NCBI GenBank assembly: GCA_002787255.1
Contig: PCWD01000060.1
Span: forward strand, 1,280-26,819
Origin: Parcubacteria group bacterium CG11_big_fil_rev_8_21_14_0_20_39_14
GTDB taxonomy: Bacteria; Patescibacteriota; Minisyncoccia; Minisyncoccales; GCA-002787255
DNA: 25,540 bases
Direction of reading: 5' to 3'
Of this stretch, positions 13,411 through 21,128 are shown one piece after another (the first letter of the stretch is position 1; every line of letters starts with the position of its first letter). The position numbers and the translations under genes are program-made. The notes beneath the pieces are model-generated. The model had not been told where the DNA came from and searched no databases. It saw only the letters and a list, made by a program, of their open reading frames with translations.

Positions 13411-15150
13411 ATGGATGTAGAGTTAGAACAACTTAAAAAAGCTTTATTCAAAGGGAATTTGATTTCTCCCGAAAAGCTTGAACTTGCTGAAAAGAAAGCA
13501 AAAGAACTCGGGCAAAAACTGGAAGATGTTTTAGTTGGGGAAAAAGCAATATCCGAAGAGAATTTGGTAAAAATTAAAGCCGAAACTTTGAAGATTCCTT
13601 TTGTTAATCTTGAAAAAGAGATTATTTCGCCCAGAATCTTGGAAACAATACCAGAATCCCTGGCAAGACGCTATAATGTTATCGCCTTCAAACAGATTGG
13701 AAATGACCTTTTGGTTGCTATGCTCAATCCAGGCGACCTCCAGACTATTAAGTTTATTGAAAAGAAAACCGGTCTTAAAGTTTTACCATATTTTACTACT
13801 GCTCAAAGTATAAAAAATATTCTTAAACAATATATAAAAACTTTAGTGGCAGAATTTGAGGAGTTAATAAAGGAAGCAGAGGAAATGAGTCCGATACTAA
13901 AAGACTCCTCAAAAAATAAAAATTTAAAGAAGATTGCCGTAGAAATACCAGTTATTCGGATGGTTGATATTTTACTCAAGCATGCCATCTTAGAATCAGC
14001 CAGCGACATTCATATTGAACCAATGGAGAAAAAAGTGGTTATTAGGTATCGAATAGATGGTATTTTATATGAAGTTCTTTTTTTACCCAAACAGGTTCAC
14101 CCCGGCATTATTGCCAGAATTAAAGTTCTTGCCAATCTTAAACTGGACGAACACAGACTTCCTCAGGATGGTCGTTTCAAAATAGAAACCGAGGGATATA
14201 AAATTTCTTTCAGAGTTTCAATTATGCCAGTTTTTTACGGCGAGAAAGTGGTTATGAGATTACTTCCTGAAGCAGTCAAGGTTTCCGTTCTTGATGAGCT
14301 GGGTCTTTCAGGCGATGCCCTAAGAAAAATCCAGTCCAATATTAAAAGCTCGGAAGGATTGATTTTAGTCACCGGTCCCACTGGTTGTGGAAAAACAACC
14401 ACTCTCTACACTATTTTGAATATACTAAATTCTACTCGGGTGAATATTTCAACAATTGAGGATCCAATTGAATATTGTATTCCTATGATTAATCAGACCC
14501 AAGTTAAACCAGCAATTGGTTTAACTTTTGCCAACGGCTTGAGATCCCTTGTCAGACAGGATCCTGATATTTTAATGGTTGGAGAAATTAGGGATGTTGA
14601 AACTGCTTCCCTGTCAATCAATGCAGCATTAACAGGTCATTTAGTTCTTTCGACCCTGCATACTAATTCGGCTGCCGGAGCTTTCCCCAGACTCATTGAT
14701 ATGGGGGCCAAAGGATTTTTAATCGTCTCAACCGCTAAGCTTATTATTGCTCAGAGGCTTGTTAGGCGTCTTTGCGATAGTAAAAAGAACCATATCTTAA
14801 AAGATTCGGAAATTAAAAGTCTAAACGAAGAGTATAATATGGATTCAATTCTCAATATGCTGAAAAAAAAGAGAATTGTGGGCTCCAAGACCAATTGGAA
14901 AGATATTAAATTTACCAGACCCCAATCTTCAAAGATTTGTCCGGAGGGTTATAAAGGCCGAATCGGGATTTTTGAGGTTCTGGAGGTGAGCGAATCCATA
15001 AAAGAACTTATTATCAGGGGCGTACCTTCCGACAAAATTGAAGAACAGGCTAAAAAAGAGGGTATGACAACAATGCTTGAAGATGGGTTTATCAAGGCCG
15101 TTCAGGGAATAACAACTATTGAAGAAATATTTAGAGTAATCAGAGAATAA
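13411..15150 (+). CDS. pilB: Type IV pilus assembly ATPase PilB (GspE family)
   Basis: PilB is the cytoplasmic hexameric ATPase that powers pilus extension. An N-terminal MshEN/T2SSE-N-like domain (about residues 1-150) precedes the ATPase core: DIHIEP near 197, the arginine-rich linker, Walker A GPTGCGKTT at 322-330, IEDPIEY, VRQDPDILMVGEIRD (Walker B) and the His box ALTGHLVLSTLHTN. The usual C-terminal zinc site needs two CxxC pairs. Here only single cysteines remain (RRLCDSKK and KICPEGYKGRIG), so the tetracysteine site appears degenerate. At 579 residues it is of normal length. It is the first gene of the pilus locus, with its own promoter, and is followed by pilC after a terminal-inverted-repeat element. 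No pilT-like retraction ATPase is present in the window. Confidence 0.96.
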   Translation: MDVELEQLKKALFKGNLISPEKLELAEKKAKELGQKLEDVLVGEKAISEENLVKIKAETLKIPFVNLEKEIISPRILETIPESLARRYNVIAFKQIGNDLLVAMLNPGDLQTIKFIEKKTGLKVLPYFTTAQSIKNILKQYIKTLVAEFEELIKEAEEMSPILKDSSKNKNLKKIAVEIPVIRMVDILLKHAILESASDIHIEPMEKKVVIRYRIDGILYEVLFLPKQVHPGIIARIKVLANLKLDEHRLPQDGRFKIETEGYKISFRVSIMPVFYGEKVVMRLLPEAVKVSVLDELGLSGDALRKIQSNIKSSEGLILVTGPTGCGKTTTLYTILNILNSTRVNISTIEDPIEYCIPMINQTQVKPAIGLTFANGLRSLVRQDPDILMVGEIRDVETASLSINAALTGHLVLSTLHTNSAAGAFPRLIDMGAKGFLIVSTAKLIIAQRLVRRLCDSKKNHILKDSEIKSLNEEYNMDSILNMLKKKRIVGSKTNWKDIKFTRPQSSKICPEGYKGRIGIFEVLEVSESIKELIIRGVPSDKIEEQAKKEGMTTMLEDGFIKAVQGITTIEEIFRVIRE

Positions 15151-15171
15151 GCGCTCTCTCGTCAGAGTTTT

Positions 15172-15272
15172 GCCCGCCTTGACCTCGCGCCTTTTGTCCG
15201 TTATTCAACTTTAAGAGCTAATTTTTGGTGAACTCTTTTGTTAATTGTCAAAAGGTGCGGGGTCGGGCAGGC
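15172..15272. repeat. Miniature element with TGACCYCGC-type inverted ends
   Basis: Left arm 15172-15198 (GCCCGCCTTGACCTCGCG...) and right arm 15247-15272 (GTCAAAAGGTGCGGGGTC...) are imperfect inverted copies, about 21 of 27 bases. They enclose about 48 AT-rich bases. Related ends occur at 22348-22451, and a half copy (TTGACCCCGCGCTTTT) at 13316. It lies between pilB and pilC, followed by GCCTGCC/GGCAGGC hairpin words to about 15320. Confidence 0.7.
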
Positions 15273-15345
15273 CCGCCTGCCATCGGTTTGAGCCGAAGAA
15301 GGCTTTAGCGGGCAGGCGAAGCAAAATTTAGGCGGGAAAAGGAAT

Positions 15346-16563
15346 GTGTCAATTTATGATTATAAAGCTAAATCATTTAGCGGAGAGATAAAATCGGGAA
15401 AACTTGAGGTAAAAAACGAGAAGGAGTTGGCAAATACTCTTCTTCAGGAAGGGTATATTTTAATTTACAGCGAGCTTTCTAAGAAAAAAAATTTGTTTAG
15501 TTTTGATATTTTAGGCAGGTTCAAAAGAGTCTCTCTGGTGGAAAAAATAGTATTTTGTCAGCATTTGTCCCTGATGATAAAAGCCGGTCTTCCTTTGACA
15601 AAAGCCTTAGAGGTTTTAGTTCGACAAACAAAAAACAAGACATTTAAAAAGACAATTTTAGAAGTTAAGGAAGATATTACTCGGGGTAAACTTCTTAGCG
15701 AAAGTCTAAAAAAACATTCAGGGATTTTTAGTGAACTTTTTTGCAGTATGATAGAAGTTGGAGAAGAGGGAGGGAAATTAGAAGAGATATTAAGGTTTCT
15801 GGTACGCCAACTGGAGAAAGAGCATGAATTAAATTCTCGGTTGAAGGGAGCTATGATATATCCGGCAATAATTTTTGCAACGATGGTTATTATTGGTGTT
15901 TTATTAATGGTGATAGTAATGCCCCAATTTATGGTTATTTTTGAGGAAATGGAGATTTCTCTGCCATTTACTACTTCAGTGTTTATTGGCATTGCAAAAT
16001 TTTTAAACAATTTTTGGTATTTAATCCCAATAATTGTTTTTGGAATTATATTTTTAAAAAGATTAATAACAAATTCTAAATCAGGAAAGATAATACTTGA
16101 CTATTTTTTCTTATCGGCGCCAATAATCGGCCCCTTTACTCAAAAAATTAATGTCGCTAAAATTTCAAGAACTTTAGGTTCCTTAATAATAAGCGGCGTT
16201 CCAATACTCAGGTCACTTAAAGTTGCATCTCATACCATTGGCAATCATTACTACAGGGATACCCTAAATTTTGTTTCTAATAACCTTCTGAAAGGAAAAG
16301 GACTTTCTGAATCTTTTCAAGAGTATGAAAAAGTATATCCAGCTTTATTTATTCAAATATTGGCCATCGGAGAAGAAACCGGAACCCTGTCCGAGGTTTT
16401 AGAGCATCTTGCTAATTTTTTTGAAGAAGAAATTTCCAATACCACTAAGAATTTTTCTTCAATTATTGAACCGATTTTGCTTCTCGTAACTGGACTTATG
16501 GTGGCATTTTTTGCCGTTTCTATAATTCAGGCAATATACACTCCCATAATGCATATTAAGTAA
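15346..16563 (+). CDS. pilC: Type IV pilus inner-membrane platform protein PilC
   Basis: PilC (GspF family) is the polytopic platform that contacts PilB and the growing pilus. The 405-residue protein starts MSIYDYKAKSFSGEIKSG, the usual family N-terminus, and has two T2SF domains. The first contains FCQHLSLMIKAGLPLTKALE and IEVGEEGGKLEEIL; the second contains ISRTLGSLIISGVPILRSL and LAIGEETGTLSEVLEHLA. Each is followed by membrane segments. The start is GTG at 15346, with AAAAGGA six bases upstream. It is the partner of pilB just upstream. No in-frame repeat insertion is seen, although the flanking gaps are full of repeats. Confidence 0.96.
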   Translation: MSIYDYKAKSFSGEIKSGKLEVKNEKELANTLLQEGYILIYSELSKKKNLFSFDILGRFKRVSLVEKIVFCQHLSLMIKAGLPLTKALEVLVRQTKNKTFKKTILEVKEDITRGKLLSESLKKHSGIFSELFCSMIEVGEEGGKLEEILRFLVRQLEKEHELNSRLKGAMIYPAIIFATMVIIGVLLMVIVMPQFMVIFEEMEISLPFTTSVFIGIAKFLNNFWYLIPIIVFGIIFLKRLITNSKSGKIILDYFFLSAPIIGPFTQKINVAKISRTLGSLIISGVPILRSLKVASHTIGNHYYRDTLNFVSNNLLKGKGLSESFQEYEKVYPALFIQILAIGEETGTLSEVLEHLANFFEEEISNTTKNFSSIIEPILLLVTGLMVAFFAVSIIQAIYTPIMHIK

Positions 16564-16646
16564 ATGCCGCACAGCACATAGGCGCTCACTATCGCTCACG
16601 CACTATTCAGCACCAATTTTGCGCAAATTTTGATGGCGAGGCACTC

Positions 16647-16742
16647 CCGAGCCACTCAATCTCTTGAGTGCTCGGTCGGGGCTATCAGAGCACATATTTA
16701 TGTGCTCGACCGAGCCACTAAAATGAAATTTTGGTGCTCTGG
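16647..16742. repeat. Triple GAGCAC/GTGCTC palindrome cluster
   Basis: Three hairpins in a row: CCGAGCCACTCAA...TTGAGTGCTCGG, CAGAGCACAT...ATGTGCTCGAC and CCGAGCCACTAAAAT...ATTTTGGTGCTCTGG. Same family and same joining words (CTCGG/CCGAG, CTCTGG) as murC insertion 1 at 1880-1942. Confidence 0.88.
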
Positions 16743-16867
16743 TTCGCCCACTGCCTCGTAAGGACTAAACCGAGCCTTTTGGATGTTAAAGTTTGTTTAT
16801 TCTTTTGAAGGCAAAATTGGTGCTGGCTCTCCTCGGAATTTCAATCTTTGATTGAAATTCCGATACG

Positions 16868-16974
16868 AGAACATAAGCTTCCCTTCGCTCGCTTCACCCC
16901 GTTACAAATCTCTGATTTGTAACGGGGCTTCGCTCGCTCAAGCGCTCTTTTCGTTTGGCTTTACTTATGTTCTT
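16868..16974 (+). repeat. 107-bp nested-hairpin repeat, copy 1
   Basis: Identical to 23000-23106 except for about two bases. The outer pair AGAACATAAG...CTTATGTTCT encloses TTCGCTCGCTTC/TTCGCTCGCTC words and an inner CCCCGTTACAAATC hairpin (16897-16927). Confidence 0.95.
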
Positions 16975-17020
16975 GTATGGGAAACTTTCAGTTTCCGATA
17001 CAATTAAATACAAATTAAAG

Positions 17021-17055
17021 ACAGATTTAACACTGATAATACGAATTAAATCTGT
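17021..17055. repeat. ACAGATTTAA inverted repeat leading into the prepilin start
   Basis: ACAGATTTAA (17021-17030) pairs with TTAAATCTGT (17046-17055). The following ATCTGTGTAAAATCTGT and GTGTCCGATCAGTGCC read as an extension of the same repeat and run into the first codons of the 17085 gene. Confidence 0.6.
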
Positions 17056-17084
17056 ATTATCTGTGTAAAATCTGTAATGAATTC

Positions 17085-17993
17085 GTGTCCGATCAGTGCC
17101 TAGAGGGGTTTACTTTAATAGAAATTTTAATCGCTGTGGCAATTCTGGTTATTTTGATTATCATTCCGGTGCCGGCTTTTCGTTTTTTCCAAAAAACGGT
17201 TGATTTAAATAATGCCCGAGATGAAATTATCAGCACTCTGGATTTAAGCCGAACAATGACCACAGCTTCCGAAGGAGCGGCTAAATATGGGGTTTATTTT
17301 GATAAAGTAAATGGCAAATATATTTTATTCAAAGGGAACAGCTATCAAGCAAGAAATCCTGATTTTGATAAAATTTATACCCTGCCCAGCTTAGTAGAAA
17401 TTTCCGAGATTAATCTTAAATTGACAATCAATCCCGATGAACCCTCAAATGAAGTTGTATTTAACAGGATTACTGGTACAGCCAATCAAACAGGAAATTT
17501 AATTTTAAAACAAAAACTTCAATCTCCAGAAACTCGAACCATTTATGTTTTGGCCTCGGGCAAAATAGTAACCGAAATTCCAGCCGTTTCGGAAAATCAA
17601 AGGAAAAAAGACTCTAGACACACCCACTTTAATTTAGGATGGAGCATCCAAAATGCCACTGTCTTAAAATTTAAATTTTTAAGCCCGCAGCCAAATCAAA
17701 TTGAAACAGTTGATATGGCTAATTATTTTAATGCCGAGAAAACTTTGTTTGATTGGAGCGGAAAATTTACGGTCAACAATATTGACCAGGAATTCCGAAT
17801 TCATACGCACTTGCTTGATAGCGCAAATACTCTTTTGTGTATCCACCGGGACAGAAACAGCGGGAAAAACACCGAAGAAGTGGTAATTTATATTGTTGAT
17901 GGCGTGGATAAAGAAATCGCGCATTATTTTGCCGACAAAAACGACACTATGCAAAAAGGCGAAATCTATGTCAGCTCAATTGAAATCCAATAA
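17085..17993 (+). CDS. Type IV prepilin-like protein with large C-terminal domain
   Basis: The class III signal is CLEG|FTLIEILIAVAILVILI: Gly at -1, Phe at +1, Glu at +5, then a 20-residue hydrophobic helix. A prepilin peptidase (not in this window) would cut after the Gly and the protein would join the pilus or act as a minor pilin. Behind the helix are about 270 residues of predicted mostly beta structure with no further recognised domain, longer than a typical major pilin. The start GTG at 17085 gives the short leader MSDQCLEG. This leader is encoded by sequence resembling an intergenic repeat, and no ribosome-binding site is visible, so the native start may have been replaced. The stop overlaps the next gene by 26 bases. 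Confidence 0.88.
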   Translation: MSDQCLEGFTLIEILIAVAILVILIIIPVPAFRFFQKTVDLNNARDEIISTLDLSRTMTTASEGAAKYGVYFDKVNGKYILFKGNSYQARNPDFDKIYTLPSLVEISEINLKLTINPDEPSNEVVFNRITGTANQTGNLILKQKLQSPETRTIYVLASGKIVTEIPAVSENQRKKDSRHTHFNLGWSIQNATVLKFKFLSPQPNQIETVDMANYFNAEKTLFDWSGKFTVNNIDQEFRIHTHLLDSANTLLCIHRDRNSGKNTEEVVIYIVDGVDKEIAHYFADKNDTMQKGEIYVSSIEIQ

Positions 17994-18465
17994 AGGAATC
18001 AGCTTAATTGAAATTTTGGTAGCAATCAGCATTGTCAGTATTGCCCTAGTCTCGCTAATGGGGCTTTTTGGTAATTATATAAAGATTGCAAAGCTACAGG
18101 AAAAAAATATTGAGGCCATAAATCTCGCCCAGGAAGCGATTGAAACCATCAGGGCGGTTCGCGATGAATCTTGGACGAATATTTCCAATTTAACTCTTGG
18201 CGCAATTTATCATCCCGCAAAACAAGGCACTCCTCAAAAATGGATTTTGGCTTCAGGAACGGAAACGATTAACGAATTTTTTCTAAGGGAGGTAATTTTT
18301 GAAAATGCCCTTCGGGATGTAAGCGGCGATATCGTAGAATCAGATGGAGTAGCGGACCCTGATACAAAAAAAATAACCTCAACTGTTTGCTGGAACAGTC
18401 AAACAAACTGTACTGGAGCTAAAGATGAAATTACCTTAATTACTTATATTAGCAATTGGAAATAG
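17968..18465 (+). CDS. Minor prepilin, PilV/GspI-like
   Basis: The prepilin signal is SNKG|ISLIEILVAISIVSIALVSLMGLF, with Gly -1 and Glu +5. It is followed by IEAINLAQEAIETIRAVRDESW, typical of PilV/GspI-like minor pilins that form the tip or priming complex. The ATG at 17968 gives a 10-residue leader (MSAQLKSNKG); a start at 17893 would add 25 residues that do not suit a prepilin leader. It overlaps the preceding prepilin gene by 26 bases, so the two are translated together. The 165-residue length fits a minor pilin. Two cysteines near the C-terminus (VCWNSQTNC) may form a disulfide. Confidence 0.88.
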   Translation: MSAQLKSNKGISLIEILVAISIVSIALVSLMGLFGNYIKIAKLQEKNIEAINLAQEAIETIRAVRDESWTNISNLTLGAIYHPAKQGTPQKWILASGTETINEFFLREVIFENALRDVSGDIVESDGVADPDTKKITSTVCWNSQTNCTGAKDEITLITYISNWK

Positions 18466-18491
18466 AGTAGGATGAGAACAATATCTTCCTT

Positions 18492-18575
18492 ACTATATTA
18501 ACACGTCACTCGGTCACCCCATTAGATAGCGAGCTTGCGAGCTCTATCTAACGGGGTTTCCTCGCTTGTGTTAAT
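18492..18575 (-). repeat. 84-bp repeat with CCCCATTAG hairpin, copy 2
   Basis: Near-perfect inverted copy of 9595-9678. It splits the minor-pilin gene pair 17968-18465 and 18623-19141. The hairpin core is 18517-18556. A diverged relative lies at about 20588-20660, keeping the core and the upstream ACTATAT but with different arms. Confidence 0.95.
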
Positions 18576-18622
18576 CAAAAATCATCCAGACTAAATCGGG
18601 CTTTTAATTAATTTGCAAATAC

Positions 18623-19141
18623 ATGAAAAAGGGCTTTACCTTAATTGAAATGCTAATATATATTGGGATTTTGACGATTATTATTTTATTTACCATTTAT
18701 TTTGTTTCCTGGGGAATTAAGATGAGCGCAAAATCAAAAGCGAGTCAGGAAGTTTTAGAAAATGCCAAATTGGCAATGGAAAAAATAGTTTTTGAAATAC
18801 GGGGCGCCAAAGAAATTTATACCCCAACTTCTGTCTTTGATGCCCATCCTGGCCAACTTTCCTTAAAAACCCAGCAGAACTTGCCAGAGGGAGAAAACGC
18901 CACTTATGCAGATTTTTATTTGGAAAACGAAAAAATTTATTTGAAAAGGGAAAGTCAAAATCCCCAAGCTCTAACTTCGGAAAGGGTCAAAGTAACCAAT
19001 CTGGTTTTTAGGCATTTAAATTCGGCGTTTTCAACTTCCAGTATTCAGGCAGAGCTGAAAATTGAGTATAAAACTTCCTCCAAAAAACCAGAATGGCAAG
19101 CCCAAACATTTTTAATTTCTACAGCCACTTTAAGAAAGTGA
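18623..19141 (+). CDS. Minor prepilin, PilW/GspJ-like
   Basis: MKKG|FTLIEMLIYIGILTIIILFTIYF is a perfect short prepilin leader and helix with Gly -1 and Glu +5. The phrase VLENAKLAMEKIVFEIRGAKEIYTP resembles the region after the helix in PilW/GspJ proteins. The 172 residues fit a minor pilin. The ATG at 18623 is unambiguous. The TGA stop shares its final A with the ATG of the next gene (TGATG), so translation is probably coupled. The C-terminal half (TSERVKVTNLVFRHL...) is of the usual beta type. It differs from the two preceding prepilins and probably acts with them at the pilus tip. Confidence 0.88.
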   Translation: MKKGFTLIEMLIYIGILTIIILFTIYFVSWGIKMSAKSKASQEVLENAKLAMEKIVFEIRGAKEIYTPTSVFDAHPGQLSLKTQQNLPEGENATYADFYLENEKIYLKRESQNPQALTSERVKVTNLVFRHLNSAFSTSSIQAELKIEYKTSSKKPEWQAQTFLISTATLRK

Positions 19142-20568
19142 TGCCAACAAAAAACATAAAAAACTTATTTAAAAATTTGACCCGCTCAATAAGTTTTAAG
19201 CTAATAGGGGGTGGGGCTAAACCATTAAAAGGAGTTTCGGCGATTTTGGGCGTTATTTTGATTTTAACGGTGATTTTAACAATGGTGATGAGTATCAGCT
19301 TAACAAGCTGGAATGAACAAAAAAATGTCCGAAATGCCCTAAAATCAGCTCAATCTTATTTTGCCGCCGAAGCCGGAATTGAAGACGCCCTTCTGCGTTT
19401 AAAGAAAAATCCAACCATAGCCGCCACATCCTATAATTTCAATATCGCTGGCGGCACAACTTCAGTAACCATTTCAGAAAACATTGGCGGCTCAAGGAAC
19501 ATTAGCGCCCAAGGAAATATTTCAAACAGAATCAAAAAATTGGGAATTGTTTATACAACAAGCATCGCGAAAATTTCGTTTTTTTACGGCGCTCAAATCG
19601 GAAATGGCGGAATAGAAATGCGGACAAATAGCAAAATTCAGGGGAATATTTACTCAAACGGCAGCATTTTGCTTATTGAGGCTGAAAGCGGTGAGAAAAG
19701 TTTCATTAGAGATGAAGTCTTTGTGGCCAGCAACGGGAATCAAATTAATAGCCAGGCGGGTATAATTGAAATTGGCAAAGAGAGCAAAGCCGATGCCCAT
19801 GCCCATTCCTGTATTAATGCCACGATTGGCGGAAAATTATACTGGGTTACTGGCGGCAGTCCGGGAAACTGCGTTGCCGAGAAAGGCAATGTGGAACAAA
19901 GCGAGGAAATACCCAAAGAAAATCTGCCAATCACTGAAGAACAAATTCAAAAATGGAAGGATGAAGCTTGTTGCAAAACTGACAGCGCCTGCCCCTGCCT
20001 CCACAGCCCTGCTGGCGATTTAACAATCGAGATTGACGAAACTAAAAATTGGGGTCCAGAAAAAATTGAAGGGTCGCTAAGAATAAAAAATAAAGGCGTC
20101 TTGAATATGAAAGGGACTATCTGGATTACCGGCAATTTAATAGTTGAAAACGGCGGCACAATCAAACTCGATCCAAATTATGGCTCAATGTCTGGTTTAA
20201 TTATTGTTGATGGAAAAATTCTGATTGAAAACGGGGTTACTCTTAAAGGCTCCGGCACTACCGGCAGTTTTCAGATGCTTCTTTCCACCAACGCGACAAA
20301 AACTATAATTGAACCTTGCAATCTTAACAAAATTGATGCCAATTGTCCAGCTATCTATATAGGAAACACCGCCAAAACCAGTATTTTTTATGCCAGTGAT
20401 GGATTAATAGTGCTGGACAACAATATGGAGGTCAGGGAAATTACTGGCCACAAGTTGCTTTTGAAGCCCAATGCCGTTCTTAATTATGACTCGGGCCTAG
20501 CCAATACAAAATTTAGCGGCGGCTCCGGCGCTTCCTGGCAGGCAAGCAACTGGCAGGAAATAGAGTAG
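19141..20568 (+). CDS. PilX-like pilus-associated protein with beta-solenoid-type C-terminus
   Basis: The start ATG at 19141 overlaps the preceding stop; a start at 19093 would overlap far into the prepilin gene. The 475-residue protein has a membrane helix (GVSAILGVILILTVILTMVM) followed by ALKSAQSYFAAEAGIEDALLRLKKNP, the PilX N-terminal block. The rest is rich in Gly, Asn and Ile with short repeats (GGIEMRTNSKIQGNIYSNGS, LNMKGTIWITGNLIVENGG) that suggest a right-handed beta helix. A Cys-rich patch (CCKTDSACPCLH) near residue 280 could form disulfides or bind metal. It probably acts as a large tip protein or adhesin of the pilus; this role is inference. Confidence 0.8.
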   Translation: MPTKNIKNLFKNLTRSISFKLIGGGAKPLKGVSAILGVILILTVILTMVMSISLTSWNEQKNVRNALKSAQSYFAAEAGIEDALLRLKKNPTIAATSYNFNIAGGTTSVTISENIGGSRNISAQGNISNRIKKLGIVYTTSIAKISFFYGAQIGNGGIEMRTNSKIQGNIYSNGSILLIEAESGEKSFIRDEVFVASNGNQINSQAGIIEIGKESKADAHAHSCINATIGGKLYWVTGGSPGNCVAEKGNVEQSEEIPKENLPITEEQIQKWKDEACCKTDSACPCLHSPAGDLTIEIDETKNWGPEKIEGSLRIKNKGVLNMKGTIWITGNLIVENGGTIKLDPNYGSMSGLIIVDGKILIENGVTLKGSGTTGSFQMLLSTNATKTIIEPCNLNKIDANCPAIYIGNTAKTSIFYASDGLIVLDNNMEVREITGHKLLLKPNAVLNYDSGLANTKFSGGSGASWQASNWQEIE

Positions 20569-20612
20569 GAGGAGGACTGTCTCCTCTACTATATAAGCGG
20601 TTCGTTCGCTCG

Positions 20613-20653
20613 CCCCATTAGAATAGCGAGCTTGCGAGCTCTATCTAACGGGG
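20613..20653. repeat. CCCCATTAG...CTAACGGGG hairpin
   Basis: A long stem around AGCGAGCTTGCGAGCT with one bulge. It shares its core with the 84-bp repeats, but the flanks differ (CGCTCG/GCTCGC). Confidence 0.9.
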
Positions 20654-20830
20654 CTCGCTCGCTGCCGATTATTGAATAAAATGGGTTTATCAGAATTTAT
20701 TTGAAGACGGTAAACCCCATTAGAAACTTTGTTTCTAACGGGGTAAATATGTTATACTTTATTTAAGCGCTTATTTAATTGTATCGGAAACTGAAAGTTT
20801 CCGATACAACACAGGAGGGGTCGGGTCGGA

Positions 20831-20908
20831 AGTTCAGCCCTCGCCGAAGGCGAGGCTGCCTCCTGAGGGAGTTCAGCCTTCGCCGAAGGCGAGGCTGCCT
20901 CCTAGGAT
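20831..20908 (+). repeat. 39-bp tandem duplication
   Basis: Two adjacent copies start with AGTTCAGCC at 20831 and 20870 and differ at a few bases. Each contains the small palindrome CTCGCCGAAGGCGAG and ends in GGCTGCCTCCT. The unit is GC-rich relative to the locus. Confidence 0.92.
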
Positions 20909-20989
20909 TGGGGTCAAAGCCAATCTACTTGGCTTTGACGGGCAGTTTAGGCGAGCGTCCTCGCGAGCCGTTAAAAATTGCCCAGTGGG

Positions 20990-21057
20990 TGAGCGCCAGA
21001 AACCGTAAGTCCCGTACCGAAACGAGGTTTCTGGTGCGGGGGTTTCTTAAGAACATA
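20990..21057 (-). repeat. 68-bp repeat inverted relative to 23099-23174
   Basis: The reverse complement reads ATGTTCTTAAGAAACCCCCG, then CACCAGAAAC and CGTTTCGGTACGGGACT, and matches 23099-23174 with a few differences. It also contains inverted CAGAAAC/GTTTCTG words. The two copies bracket pilM and pilN. Confidence 0.9.
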
Positions 21058-21071
21058 GTTCGGGTTTAGCC

Positions 21072-21098
21072 GTCAAATTTTGCTTCGCAAAATTTGAC
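21072..21098. repeat. 12-bp perfect stem upstream of pilM
   Basis: GTCAAATTTTGC and GCAAAATTTGAC enclose three bases; TAGCC and GGGCTA extend it. It lies about 30 bases before the pilM ATG and could affect its translation. Confidence 0.8.
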
Positions 21099-21128
21099 AC
21101 GGGCTATATTCTTTTTTGCTTATCTTCT

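Larger units (their letters stand above)
16564..17084. other. 521-bp repeat mosaic between pilC and the first prepilin gene
   Basis: No gene is supported. The stretch is a run of hairpins: the GAGCAC/GTGCTC set (16647-16742), a TCGGAATTTC hairpin (16833-16863), the 107-bp unit (16868-16974), a GTATGGGAAAC hairpin (16975-17001) and ACAGATTTAA/TTAAATCTGT (17021-17055). GCGAGGCACT (16636-16645) and GCCCACTGCCTCG (16746-16758) form a further partial outer pair. Confidence 0.85.
20569..21128. other. 560-bp repeat mosaic between the PilX-like gene and pilM
   Basis: No gene is supported. It holds CCCCRTTAG hairpins (20613-20653, 20715-20743), a possible -10 box TATACT (20752-20757), GTATCGGAAACT/AGTTTCCGATAC (20781-20807), a 39-bp tandem repeat, GTCAAAGCCAA/TTGGCTTTGAC (20913-20939), a 68-bp unit inverted relative to 23099, and GTCAAATTTTGC/GCAAAATTTGAC (21072-21098). 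Confidence 0.85.

Noticed and set aside
15558..16010. A 150-residue frame antisense to pilC
   Set aside because: Shadow of the strongly supported pilC reading frame.
16564..17084. CRISPR array
   Set aside because: Repeats are palindromes of different families without constant spacing or unique spacers of even length.
9614..20743. Integron attC sites, because of GTTAG and CTAAC ends
   Set aside because: The order is reversed relative to attC (GTTRRRY on the left, RYYYAAC on the right), and no integrase gene is present.
20831..20908. Start of a CRISPR or VNTR array
   Set aside because: Only two adjacent copies with no spacer between them; a simple tandem duplication.
20779..21069. A 96-residue open frame on the plus strand
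   Set aside because: Composed entirely of tandem and inverted repeats; Arg-rich translation of repeat DNA.
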